Source of the DNA: a virus
IMG/VR virus record: IMGVR_UViG_3300010885_017808
Location: 1 to 64,000 of that record
Direction: 5' to 3' (one strand)
Length of the DNA: 64,000 nucleotides
The notes under the pieces are model-generated. The model was not told the DNA's origin and made no database searches. It saw only the letters and a program-made list of their open reading frames with translations. A program made the position numbers and the translations under genes. Shown in pieces: positions 55,038 through 63,137 of this stretch. How positions within the stretch are numbered: the stretch's first letter is position 1; every line of letters starts with the position of its first letter.

Positions 55038-55084
55038 TCTCCTAACAATTTAAACTATACGCATAGTATAGCATCGTTAGGAGA
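55038..55084. repeat. Nested inverted repeats over the ligase promoter
   Basis: TCTCCTAAC (55038-55046) pairs with GTTAGGAGA (55076-55084), and inside it CTATAC (55055-55060) with GTATAG (55066-55071). Both flank the -10 box; one outer arm carries the ligase ribosome site. Possible operator. Confidence 0.6.
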
Positions 55085-55093
55085 AACTGTCAA
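55065..55093 (-). promoter_or_regulatory. Early promoter for the ligase unit (minus)
   Basis: TTGACA (55088-55093), 17 bp, TATACT (55065-55070). Confidence 0.75.
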
Positions 55094-55096
55094 TCG

Positions 55097-55972
55097 TTAT
55101 TCTTCGACAAAAAAGTTTAGGATAACTTTATCGGGATTGTATAAGTCTGTACGCTCTGCAGGAATCATAAATCGATCCATCATCTTCTTAACGTAACACC
55201 ACTCAGGTCCGCGAATGATACCGTCCGCTGTTGTGATAATATAATTGCGACTATTAAAATAATCAAACAAGTCTTGAATCTTAGAACCAAATGCTCTAGG
55301 CTGTGTCTCTACACATTCAACTTGTACAATTGGACGATTAGTTGCAATTGTTTGATCCGCACCTTTAAGAACTTCTAGCTCGTAACCTTCTACATCAATT
55401 TTAATAATGTCTACGTTCTCGAAGTGGTAGCTGTCTAGTGTATGTTGGGGAACACTAACACGTTGGTAGCCTGTATTTGCTTTAACTGTTTTACCTGTAG
55501 GTGTAGAGTAGCCGTCATTAGATACACGATTGTGTCCGTCGTTCTTTTTAATGTGCATTTCTACAGTACCAGGCACTGGTCCTAGAGCAACGTTCTCTGT
55601 TTGTATCTGTCCTGTTGGCAATAAACTTGCCCAACCGTTACCATCATTGAACCAACCTTTAGTTGGATCTTGATGTTGTATGTTTAATGCAATATTGTCT
55701 ATAGCAATTTGATATGTAGTAGGTACTGGTTCGAACCCTACAACCTTCTCTGCAAATGTTGCATACTCAAGTGTGTTCATACCTATGTTCATACCAATGT
55801 CAAGTACTGTCCTAGGCCTGGGACATAGATGGCGAAGATGTAATAGATTTTGCTTTTGATAAGGGCCTGCTTGTAGTCGTTGTGTATAGAAGCTATCGCT
55901 ATCCCACAACCAGTATTGTCTGCCTATCTTGTTTGTAATTAGAATTTTTTGTGTTTGTGCCTGTACAGTCAT
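55097..55972 (-). CDS. FkbM-family methyltransferase
   Basis: A 291-aa SAM-dependent methyltransferase of the FkbM type, which usually methylates sugar hydroxyls. LDIGMNIGMNTLEYA (motif I), VVGFEPVPTTYQIA (motif II) and VDIIKIDVEGYELEVLKG (the family's D-V-E-G-x-E motif) are all present. A linker with TGKTVKANTGYQRVSVPQ lies between. It could decorate the phage-made glycan. Promoter-like boxes stand upstream. Confidence 0.85.
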   Translation of the reverse strand: MTVQAQTQKILITNKIGRQYWLWDSDSFYTQRLQAGPYQKQNLLHLRHLCPRPRTVLDIGMNIGMNTLEYATFAEKVVGFEPVPTTYQIAIDNIALNIQHQDPTKGWFNDGNGWASLLPTGQIQTENVALGPVPGTVEMHIKKNDGHNRVSNDGYSTPTGKTVKANTGYQRVSVPQHTLDSYHFENVDIIKIDVEGYELEVLKGADQTIATNRPIVQVECVETQPRAFGSKIQDLFDYFNSRNYIITTADGIIRGPEWCYVKKMMDRFMIPAERTDLYNPDKVILNFFVEE

Positions 55973-55989
55973 AAGTTCTCCTTGTGTGT

Positions 55990-56018
55990 ATTATATATGG
56001 TCGCAGGAGAAAAGCCAA
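55990..56018 (-). promoter_or_regulatory. Weak promoter (minus)
   Basis: TTGGCT (56013-56018), 17 bp, TATAAT (55990-55995), for the FkbM gene. Confidence 0.45.
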
Positions 56019-56031
56019 GGCAAAACTGGCC

Positions 56032-56577
56032 TTAGATATCCCATACTTGGAATAGACTTTCTTCGGTATTATTACAGAATGGAATCATTCCGTACTTGGC
56101 TTCATAGGCGCCCATAAGCTGATCTTCGAGCGCATCAAACTTGTCAGTGAACCAAAAAGCAACTTCAACGTCATCAAAGTTAGTTAAACCTTTTTCCAAT
56201 CGAAGTTCACGATACTTGGCAAAGTATTCTGTAGTACCCACACCCTTGTTCCATTTGTCTGTGCCATCTAACTTAACACCATGCTTCCAGATGCGATCGC
56301 TAATGTCTTTGCCCTTACCAATATAGAATCCATTTGGAAAGATACTATCGCGCAGAATGTAGATACCCGGCTTGCCTTCTTGTAGTGGGCAAGAACGAGT
56401 ATCTAGACTTTCAGTTAGTGCAGTTTTGGCAAAGGTAGCTGTACCGCCGTACTTTTTATTACGCAGCCGCCAACCGCAATCAGTATGAGTGCGTTCTTTG
56501 CTGTTGCGATCTTGTTCGTAGAGTTCGTAAACATCTCCAACAAACTTATAAAACTTAGTGCGATTTACCTTTGCCAT
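56032..56577 (-). CDS. GIY-YIG-type nuclease-like protein
   Basis: A 181-aa protein. GIYILRDSIFPNGFYIGKGK and DISDRIWKH match the first strands and the arginine helix of the GIY-YIG fold (GIY...YIG reads here GIY...YIG). The glutamate of the catalytic set may be the E in AYEAKYGMIPFCNN. The N-terminal 60 residues are basic. Such genes are often homing or free-standing endonucleases. The ATG at 56577 is used. Confidence 0.7.
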   Translation of the reverse strand: MAKVNRTKFYKFVGDVYELYEQDRNSKERTHTDCGWRLRNKKYGGTATFAKTALTESLDTRSCPLQEGKPGIYILRDSIFPNGFYIGKGKDISDRIWKHGVKLDGTDKWNKGVGTTEYFAKYRELRLEKGLTNFDDVEVAFWFTDKFDALEDQLMGAYEAKYGMIPFCNNTEESLFQVWDI

Positions 56578-56605
56578 CACGAGCCTTTGCTATTAATATG
56601 TTAGC

Positions 56606-56634
56606 AGTATAACATCAATGATGTAGTTTGTCAA
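56606..56634 (-). promoter_or_regulatory. Early promoter (minus)
   Basis: TTGACA (56629-56634), 17 bp, TATACT (56606-56611), for the GIY-YIG gene. Confidence 0.75.
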
Positions 56635-57095
56635 CCAATGATAGATTTTCTGCCATCATTATTGATAACAGTTTTAACCCAATGACAGAATGAACAATAA
56701 GCATTAGTATTCTCGGCACTGTTATCACCACCGTCGGCTTTTCGAAAGTCGTGATCTCCGTGATTGTATCTACGTTTAACTTCATGCTTCTGTTGTTCAT
56801 TTAGACTAGTGTTAAAGAACTTTTCCGCTTTCTCCCAACGAGGATCATCGTTAATATCTTGTCCGCAACACGCACAAGTATCTGCTCGATGAAACGTATG
56901 CGGACGATCAAGTCTTCCGTATCCGCCATATTCTCTTTGTTGTAGCTGATGCTCTCTACACAACGCTTCTGAACCTGGTCCTAACATTGTAGTTAAAGTT
57001 TGCCCGCATCCAGGAATAGCGCAAACAGTGCCTAATTCTAATTCTTTCCTTATCTGTTTAAAGGGTTTTGGTTGATCCCATTGTCCATCCCTCAT
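56631..57095 (-). CDS. HNH-type endonuclease-like protein
   Basis: A 154-aa protein with three Cys pairs: CAIPGC near the start, CACCGQ in the middle and CSFCHW at the end. RYNHGDHDFRKADGGDNSAE between the last two fits the H-N-H metal site. A structural zinc knot and the catalytic His are thus in place. It overlaps the ParB-like gene by ATGA, suggesting a functional pair. Confidence 0.7.
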   Translation of the reverse strand: MRDGQWDQPKPFKQIRKELELGTVCAIPGCGQTLTTMLGPGSEALCREHQLQQREYGGYGRLDRPHTFHRADTCACCGQDINDDPRWEKAEKFFNTSLNEQQKHEVKRRYNHGDHDFRKADGGDNSAENTNAYCSFCHWVKTVINNDGRKSIIG

Positions 57096-58297
57096 AGAAA
57101 CAGATCTCCAGAATCGGGTCTAAATTCTGATCCTGACCGAGCATCTGGGAACAAGTGATGTGGAAGATCCTTTTTCAATTGTTCTACTAAGAACGGATAA
57201 CCGTGATTAGGTTCTTTATAGAAATGTGGTGTAGTACCGTTTCCTACAGTAAGATTATGCCATCCGATGTAGGCCATGTTACATTGCACCCAGAAATTGC
57301 TCATAGGACTAAAGTCTGCATTCCAATGACGTTTGGCTACTGATGCAATATCATATATAAATGTAGTATCTACTTTAATTTTGTCCCGACGGCACTTGTC
57401 AAAGAAATAACACATCATAACCATTTCTTTTTCTTCCACTGGGCGACCGGTTGCTCCAACGGCTACAAGGTATTCACACAGCCAGTTCAACGACTCTACT
57501 GACATTTTGTTAACTTCTTGCATACGACTAATAGCACCGTCTTCTTGATCGTCTCCAAACTTCTTGCTAGTCAAAAACAAACCATGTGACTCGACAACAG
57601 CTTGCTTCATTTCTGCCCAAACCCATTCTGGATTAGTGTTTTTATCAATACGTACACCATAGACCATTTGTTCAAATAAGTCAAACTGATCTAGTTGTCG
57701 ACTACCGTCGTTGCTGTTCAAAGATACAAAACCGCTACGCATCTCTGATTTATAGTGGCTGTCATATATGTTAACAGGGATAGTAACATTCTCTGGGTCT
57801 TCTCCAAACACTTGAGTTGCAATCAACCAAAGTAATACTATAGTATGCTGGCCATCCCATGCTAGATATTCTTCAATAGAGGAATCAGGTTGATATACTT
57901 GGATAGGAACAACGCGAGTAGTAGTGAACTTGTTAAACAGTTCCAACACCCATTCGATGTTTAGTAGTCTCTGCATAGTTGCATCGATCTTAACCGTAAC
58001 CATTCCTGTATTGTGTGCTTTAGCTAGGCGTCTCTCAACGTCCTTCCATGTGAGCAAAGACGGATTGCGTCGACGAAACTCTGCAATTGCAGCAGACAAC
58101 ATGTGCAGAATTACCTTTTGTTGTCTAGTGGGAAGATTATTGTAAGTCTCGTCCCAACGCTCTTTAATTGTAAGAACTTGACTACTGCTATTATTAAATC
58201 TAGCATTTTTGATATCGGCATATGATTGCTGAGTTTGCGGAATTGCAACTACAGCCGTAGGCGTGCCGAAAGCGCCATTGGTACTTGTTACTAACAT
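57092..58297 (-). CDS. ParB-like/DGQH-motif protein
   Basis: A 401-aa protein. The segment VVPIQVYQPDSSIEEYLAWD-GQHTIVLLWLIA shows the D-G-Q-H motif of ParB-like and DGQHR-type domains, which bind nucleotides or DNA. FVSLNSNDGSRQLDQFDLFE follows. The C-terminal half is helical and unassigned. The ATG at 58297 is preceded by GGAG (8 nt). Its pairing with an HNH nuclease suggests a DNA-targeting role, by context. Confidence 0.65.
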   Translation of the reverse strand: MLVTSTNGAFGTPTAVVAIPQTQQSYADIKNARFNNSSSQVLTIKERWDETYNNLPTRQQKVILHMLSAAIAEFRRRNPSLLTWKDVERRLAKAHNTGMVTVKIDATMQRLLNIEWVLELFNKFTTTRVVPIQVYQPDSSIEEYLAWDGQHTIVLLWLIATQVFGEDPENVTIPVNIYDSHYKSEMRSGFVSLNSNDGSRQLDQFDLFEQMVYGVRIDKNTNPEWVWAEMKQAVVESHGLFLTSKKFGDDQEDGAISRMQEVNKMSVESLNWLCEYLVAVGATGRPVEEKEMVMMCYFFDKCRRDKIKVDTTFIYDIASVAKRHWNADFSPMSNFWVQCNMAYIGWHNLTVGNGTTPHFYKEPNHGYPFLVEQLKKDLPHHLFPDARSGSEFRPDSGDLFL

Positions 58298-58324
58298 TTT
58301 GGTATCTCCAGTTTTGTATAGTAC

Positions 58325-58344
58325 CAGATGCAATGGAACATCTG
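58325..58344. repeat. Short inverted repeat
   Basis: CAGATG, 8-nt loop, CATCTG, upstream of the ParB-like gene; possible operator. Confidence 0.35.
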
Positions 58345-58397
58345 ATAATCTATTTTAGCAAAACTGAAGATACATTTGCAATAGTAATGATTACCAA

Positions 58398-58910
58398 TTA
58401 TTCTAGATACGTTGCCCAACTTGGATGTTGGTAATGGAAACCACGCTTCTTGCGTTTTTCTGCAAGGTCCCAAAAGTGAGGCTTGTATGGTGTTAACTTA
58501 GGTTTAAATTTACCTACATGAGCAGCCTTGCGATAGTTGCAGGGTTTGCATGCCGTAGTGGAGTTTTCCCAGGTAGTCTTTCCGCCTTTGCTCACGGGCA
58601 ATACATGATCCAATGTTGCAGATTGATCTGTAACAGCAGTGCCACAGTACTGACATAGATACTCGTCTCGCAAGAATATATTACGCTTGCTCATGCGCAT
58701 TGTGTGTTTGGGTTTCTGATAGTCCTTAAGCATTACTACAGCAGGCACACGAGTTTGCCAATTGGCAGAATGAACTATCCAATCGTCGTGCCACTCTACT
58801 ACCTCAATCTTATCCAGAACGAGATATCGAATGGCTTCTTGCCAATCTACAATAGATAATGGTAGAATGCTAACAGGTTGCATGTCTGCATTCAATAATA
58901 GTGTGCTCAT
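58398..58910 (-). CDS. HNH endonuclease
   Basis: A 170-aa protein. LCQYCGT, LDHVLPVSKGGKTTWENSTT and ACKPCNYRKAA form the HNH metal finger with its two Cys-x2-Cys pairs. The N-terminal part (LLLNADMQPVSILPLSIVDW) is typical of the HNH proteins of T4-like aquatic phages. Possibly a homing endonuclease or a DNA-processing enzyme. Confidence 0.85.
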   Translation of the reverse strand: MSTLLLNADMQPVSILPLSIVDWQEAIRYLVLDKIEVVEWHDDWIVHSANWQTRVPAVVMLKDYQKPKHTMRMSKRNIFLRDEYLCQYCGTAVTDQSATLDHVLPVSKGGKTTWENSTTACKPCNYRKAAHVGKFKPKLTPYKPHFWDLAEKRKKRGFHYQHPSWATYLE

Positions 58911-58954
58911 TTTATTTTAAATTGTCCGTGGACAAGTATTTAACTCCAGTGTTC

Positions 58955-58983
58955 ATTATATAGTCAGATTACTTGCAAATCAA
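58955..58983 (-). promoter_or_regulatory. Promoter for the HNH gene (minus)
   Basis: TTGATT (58978-58983), 17 bp, TATAAT (58955-58960). Confidence 0.55.
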
Positions 58984-59039
58984 GGACTTTTTGTATAAAC
59001 TATACAACACACTGAAATTTTTCTTAAAAGGACTCACGA

Positions 59040-59636
59040 ATGACATTAGTACCGATGGTAGTTGAAAGCACAAGCAAAGGCGAACGTGCCTATGACATCT
59101 ATAGCCGCTTGCTTAAAGAGCGTATTGTAATGCTAAATGGACCAGTAGAAGACAACATGTCCAATATCATTGTAGCTCAACTATTATTTTTAGAATCCGA
59201 AAATCCGGACAAAGAAATCAGCATGTTTATCAACAGCCCCGGAGGCGTTATTACATCAGGTATGGCTATCTATGATACAATGCAGTTTATTCGTTGCCCT
59301 GTATCTACCTATGTAATGGGACAGGCCTGTTCAATGGGTTCCTTTCTAGCACAGGCAGGCACAGCAGGTAAGCGTTATATGTTGCCTTATGCACGTCACA
59401 TGATTCATCAGCCCAGCGGCGGTGCTCGAGGTATGCAAAGCGATATTGAAATCCAATACAAAGAGATTACCAAGATGAAAACAATCTTAACTGAACTCTA
59501 TGTTAAACATAACACAGCAGGAAAGACCTATGCTGACTTTGAACGTGACATGGATCGTGACACCTTCATGAGTGCGCAAGAAGCACTCGAATACGGATTA
59601 GTAGATAAAATTATTACCAAACGAGACCAACAATGA
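59040..59636 (+). CDS. clpP: ClpP-like protease
   Basis: ClpP is the peptidase barrel of AAA+ proteases. The 198-aa product keeps the catalytic triad: Ser98 (GQACSMG), His123 (MIHQPSGG) and Asp170 (FERDMDR), and the substrate strand INSPGG. The N-terminus lacks a long propeptide. AAAAGGA lies before the ATG. It overlaps the cupin gene by ATGA. With a host ClpX or ClpA it could redirect degradation; it might also be used in capsid maturation. Confidence 0.9.
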   Translation: MTLVPMVVESTSKGERAYDIYSRLLKERIVMLNGPVEDNMSNIIVAQLLFLESENPDKEISMFINSPGGVITSGMAIYDTMQFIRCPVSTYVMGQACSMGSFLAQAGTAGKRYMLPYARHMIHQPSGGARGMQSDIEIQYKEITKMKTILTELYVKHNTAGKTYADFERDMDRDTFMSAQEALEYGLVDKIITKRDQQ

Positions 59637-60040
59637 CACAATTAACAGGTAAAATAGACAAGGGGTGGGGATATGAAATCATATGGGCCACTAACGACAA
59701 GTACTGTGGCAAGATTATGGTATTTGAAAAGGTAGGCGCTAAATTTAGTATGCACTTCCATAAAGAAAAAGATGAGTCGTGGTTTGTTAACGCTGGCGAA
59801 TTTAAATTAGTTTGGTGCGATACCGCAACTGCGACCTACAAAGAAGAAATTCTAAGAGAAGGCGATACCCGCCACGTACCCCCAATGGTACCACATCAGC
59901 TCATTGCATTAAAACCTAACTCAATGATATTTGAAGTCAGTACACCAGACTCAGTAGAAGATAATTACAGAATCATACCAGGAGATAGCCAAAGTGTGGG
60001 AACAACCGCAGCCGCAGCCGCAACAGTCAACCCAACCTAA
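59633..60040 (+). CDS. Cupin protein (mannose-6-phosphate isomerase type)
   Basis: A 135-aa cupin beginning with KGWGYEIIW, with metal-binding [15 protein letters not shown] and [13 protein letters not shown]. This K-x-W-G-[YH]-E opening is that of the cupin half of GDP-mannose pyrophosphorylase/isomerase enzymes. The C-terminus ([12 protein letters not shown]) is low complexity and overlaps the next gene by 47 nt in another frame. It leads into the heptose genes. Confidence 0.75.
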   Translation: MTQLTGKIDKGWGYEIIWATNDKYCGKIMVFEKVGAKFSMHFHKEKDESWFVNAGEFKLVWCDTATATYKEEILREGDTRHVPPMVPHQLIALKPNSMIFEVSTPDSVEDNYRIIPGDSQSVGTTAAAAATVNPT

Positions 60041-60623
60041 GATAATATGGTCCGGGGGATTATTTAGAACCAAGTGTGTTATTGGTTTAGATAGAGACGG
60101 TGTAATTAATCGAGACTTGGGCACATATTGTTTTAGCCCTGCCACCTTTGATCCTATCCCAGGAAGCATTGATGCCATCGCTGAACTTAGAAGCAAGGGA
60201 TATAAAATTGCAATAATTACAGATCAAGGTGGCATCGAAAAAGGATTGTACACTCAAGAAGATGTAGATCTAACACATGAATATCTGCTAAAACTCCTAG
60301 GAGAAGCAGGCTGTACTAGTATCGACGGAATTTATTACAGTGCCAGCAGTCGCAAAGAAGATATATATGCAAAGCCAAACACTGGAATGTTCAAACGATG
60401 TGAAAAAGAAATACCAGACATAAAATTCAAAGAAGGATATTATGTTGGTGACAAAATGAAAGATCTCAAAGCTGCAATAAATGTAGGTGCCAGACCTGTG
60501 TTAGTACGAACAGGGTATGGTGAAGAAACCGAAAAAGAGTTAGAGAAGTTCACTTATAGAAAAATTAAACAACAAACTATTATATTCGATAACCTAGCAC
60601 AGTTTGTGGAGTCGCTTGAATGA
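59994..60623 (+). CDS. gmhB: D-glycero-D-manno-heptose 1,7-bisphosphate phosphatase-like (GmhB)
   Basis: GmhB removes the 7-phosphate during ADP-heptose synthesis. The 209-aa HAD-family protein has the nucleophile motif GLDRDGVIN, motif II ITDQGG, and YAKPNTGMF then YYVGDKMKDLKAAINVG (motifs III and IV). After an extra Gln/Pro-rich N-terminus (about 20 aa) the length fits. It is followed by the HldE-like gene (ATGA overlap). The specificity (GmhB or HisB-type) rests on the neighbours. Confidence 0.8.
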   Translation: MWEQPQPQPQQSTQPKIIWSGGLFRTKCVIGLDRDGVINRDLGTYCFSPATFDPIPGSIDAIAELRSKGYKIAIITDQGGIEKGLYTQEDVDLTHEYLLKLLGEAGCTSIDGIYYSASSRKEDIYAKPNTGMFKRCEKEIPDIKFKEGYYVGDKMKDLKAAINVGARPVLVRTGYGEETEKELEKFTYRKIKQQTIIFDNLAQFVESLE

Positions 60624-61024
60624 CCCGAGTTGTTGTTAACGGAACCTTTGATATTATACATCTAGGACATTTAAAGTTACTAGAGTATGCAAGGAGTTTC
60701 CCTAACAGCTATGTTTTAGTATTAACTGACAGCGATCAGAGAATAACAGAATTGAAAGGATCTGATCGTCCAATCAACAATGAATATGAACGATGCAGTA
60801 TGCTATCTGCAATGAAATATGTAGATCGTATAGAAACATTTAACAGTGATCAAGAACTGATAGATTTAATCAAAGACTTTAAGCCCGACATTATGGTTAA
60901 AGGTAGCGATTATCAAGACAAGACAATAATAGGTGCAGAGTATTGTAAAGATATAAAATTTTATGACAGATTTAAACACTACTCAACAACTGACACTATT
61001 CAACGTATTAATAAAAGAGAATAA
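60620..61024 (+). CDS. HldE C-terminal-type nucleotidyltransferase
   Basis: A 134-aa cytidylyltransferase-fold protein with GTFDIIHLGHLKLLEYA and MVKGSDYQDKTIIGAEYC. It equals the adenylyltransferase half of HldE (RfaE), which turns heptose-1-phosphate into ADP-heptose. Here it is a separate gene, as is the kinase half (62400). It overlaps gmhB by ATGA. Confidence 0.75.
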   Translation: MTRVVVNGTFDIIHLGHLKLLEYARSFPNSYVLVLTDSDQRITELKGSDRPINNEYERCSMLSAMKYVDRIETFNSDQELIDLIKDFKPDIMVKGSDYQDKTIIGAEYCKDIKFYDRFKHYSTTDTIQRINKRE

Positions 61025-61029
61025 AAATT

Positions 61030-61689
61030 ATGCCCTTAATGACTATTAAAAGTATGTATCCCACAAATGAATTTGCTCCTTCGTGGACAATACCTATTCA
61101 TTTGTCCGAATGGAACGACTATGAAAAAATTGATAAAATTAGAAATTTTTTAATCGATAAAGAACCTAAATTGTTAAACAATCCTCCAAGTGTTGTTTAT
61201 TCTGCACACCACGATCGAGATAGTTTATTTAATTATGTAGATGTATTGCCCGAGCTGAATGAGCTATTAAGATTCTTAAGAATTAGTTTTGTAAATTGTA
61301 TACACGATACGCATAGCGAGTTACGAGATTGTCATATTGTATCTTGGTGGAACGTTGTATATAAAGGTCAAGAACTAACTAAGCATTTACATGATGCAGG
61401 GCCTACCGGTTACCTAAGTGGAAACATGCATTTAGATAATTATGAAACAACAACTGATTATCATGTTCCATTCGATCGTACAAATATAAATCCTTTTCCT
61501 AATCGAAAAGGAGGTCTAACAATTTTTCCAAGTTACCTGCCTCATAGTGTAGGTGTGTATAACGGTGATAGTCCAAGAGTTAGTCTTGGTTTTGATTTCA
61601 CTTTATCAAAGCCAAATGAACACGATAACATTCCATTTATGAGTAAAGAAATTTTAGATTCATTGAGAATAGTAAGACCTAACAGTTAA
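61030..61689 (+). CDS. 2OG-oxygenase-like protein (copy 1)
   Basis: A 219-aa protein. IVSWWNVVYKGQELTKHLHD and GNMHLDNYETTTDYHVPFD hold the metal-binding histidine/aspartate and IFPSYLPHSVGVYNGDSPRV the distal histidine and 2OG-binding arginine, as in 2OG-FeII_5 enzymes. It forms a tandem pair with 61707-62393 inside the heptose block, so an oxidation of the sugar or of a protein is possible. Confidence 0.7.
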   Translation: MPLMTIKSMYPTNEFAPSWTIPIHLSEWNDYEKIDKIRNFLIDKEPKLLNNPPSVVYSAHHDRDSLFNYVDVLPELNELLRFLRISFVNCIHDTHSELRDCHIVSWWNVVYKGQELTKHLHDAGPTGYLSGNMHLDNYETTTDYHVPFDRTNINPFPNRKGGLTIFPSYLPHSVGVYNGDSPRVSLGFDFTLSKPNEHDNIPFMSKEILDSLRIVRPNS

Positions 61690-61706
61690 TTGCTATAGGA
61701 AAAATT

Positions 61707-62393
61707 ATGAATATAATTAGATTTAAAAGTTTACATCCTAAAACTGAATTTTCTCCTGAGTGGGATATTCCTCTATATGTATCACAATGGAAAGAATCCG
61801 ATAAGATTAATAAAATTAAAAATTTTTTAATTAATAAAGAAGAAGAAGTAAAATCTTTACCGATGGGAACTAGTGCAGCATACGGTGACGGTCGAACAGG
61901 GTTAGGTCTAAACAGTGTAACTTCAAAATCGGGAACATATAGTTTATTTGACTTTAGAAATGAATTACCCGAGTTTGATGAGCTGTTAAATTTTTTAAGA
62001 TGCAGCTATGTAGATTTTGTTTTACAAAATCAGTCAGAAATTCGTAATTTACACATTGTATGTTGGTACAATATTGTTAGGACAGGGCAAGAAATACAAA
62101 AACATTTCCACGGTGCTAATCATAACATGTATCTAAGTGGCAACATGCATCTTGATGACTATCCAACATCAACAGATTATCATATACCTCACGATGATAG
62201 CATAGTCCATAAAATTGAAAATATAATTGGTGGAATAACAATGTTTCCAAGTTACTTGCCTCATAAAGTAGGAGTGTATACTGGAGAGGAACTTAGAGTA
62301 AGTGTTGCATTTGATTTACATATACAAGAACCCAAAGAGCTTGTATCAATTCCATTTATGAACGAAGAAATTTTAAATTCATTAGGATTTTAA
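61707..62393 (+). CDS. 2OG-oxygenase-like protein (copy 2)
   Basis: A 228-aa paralogue of the preceding gene: both begin with a K-S-[ML]-[YH]-P-[TK]-[NT]-E-F segment and share [VI]-[SC]-W-[WY]-N-[VI]-V, GNMHLD, [DN]-Y-H-[VI]-P, FPSYLPH and the R-V-S strand. The copy has a Gly/Thr-rich insert near residue 60. The duplication is old, judging from the many differences. Confidence 0.7.
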   Translation: MNIIRFKSLHPKTEFSPEWDIPLYVSQWKESDKINKIKNFLINKEEEVKSLPMGTSAAYGDGRTGLGLNSVTSKSGTYSLFDFRNELPEFDELLNFLRCSYVDFVLQNQSEIRNLHIVCWYNIVRTGQEIQKHFHGANHNMYLSGNMHLDDYPTSTDYHIPHDDSIVHKIENIIGGITMFPSYLPHKVGVYTGEELRVSVAFDLHIQEPKELVSIPFMNEEILNSLGF

Positions 62394-62399
62394 TACTTT

Positions 62400-63137
62400 A
62401 TGACTACCCAACCAAAATTCAAAATATTGTTAATAGGCGATGACTGTGTTGATGTATATCAATATGGAACAGTAGATCGTATTAGTCCAGAAGCCCCTGT
62501 GCCGATATTCAAATACATTGACGAAGTATCTAAGCCCGGCATGGCTGCAAATGTCAAGGCTAACCTAGAAGCACTGGGCTGTGATGTTTCTTACATGCAC
62601 GGTGAAACTAGCACAAAGACTAGACTAATAGATATTCGTAGCAAACAACACATTGTAAGAATTGATAACGATGTACAATCAAAACCCATTGACTTTACTA
62701 ATATTTCTGAATCATACGATGCTGTGGTAATCAGCGACTACAACAAAGGAACAGTTAGCTATGAGCTAATTGAAGGTATACGAAAGAACTATCGAGGCCC
62801 AATCTTTGTTGATACAAAGAAAACTGATCTTGCTAGACTAGAAGGATGCATTGTAAAAATTAACAGTTTAGAAAATAGCCTAATCAAAACTACCTGCACT
62901 GATTTAATTGTTACTTTGGGCAAGCATGGTGCAGTATATAAAAACGAAACGTATCCTGCACAAGCCGTCGAAGTTGCAGATGTATGCGGCGCCGGCGATA
63001 CATTCTTAGCAGCATTGACCTATCAGTATATTGACACTGACAATATCGAACAATCAATACGATTTGCCATACAGGCCAGTGCAGTGACAGTACAGCATTT
63101 AGGAGTCTATGCTCCGACATTAAAGGAAATGGGATGA
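62400..63137 (+). CDS. Heptose-7-phosphate kinase-like (HldE N-terminal type, PfkB family)
   Basis: A 245-aa PfkB-family kinase. ILLIGDDCVDVYQYGTVDRI, then SPEAPVPIFKY, KPGMAANVKANLEALG, VVISDYNKGTVS and the catalytic CGAGDTFLAAL match the kinase half of HldE, which phosphorylates D-glycero-D-manno-heptose-7-phosphate. It is shorter than bacterial HldE-N (about 320 aa), with a trimmed lid. It overlaps the epimerase by ATGA. Confidence 0.8.
   Translation: MTTQPKFKILLIGDDCVDVYQYGTVDRISPEAPVPIFKYIDEVSKPGMAANVKANLEALGCDVSYMHGETSTKTRLIDIRSKQHIVRIDNDVQSKPIDFTNISESYDAVVISDYNKGTVSYELIEGIRKNYRGPIFVDTKKTDLARLEGCIVKINSLENSLIKTTCTDLIVTLGKHGAVYKNETYPAQAVEVADVCGAGDTFLAALTYQYIDTDNIEQSIRFAIQASAVTVQHLGVYAPTLKEMG

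Noticed and set aside
58960-59040. Plus-strand sigma-70 promoter for clpP
   Set aside because: TTGCAA and TATAAA occur, but the spacing is 14-15 bp and not convincing; only the ribosome site before clpP is clear.
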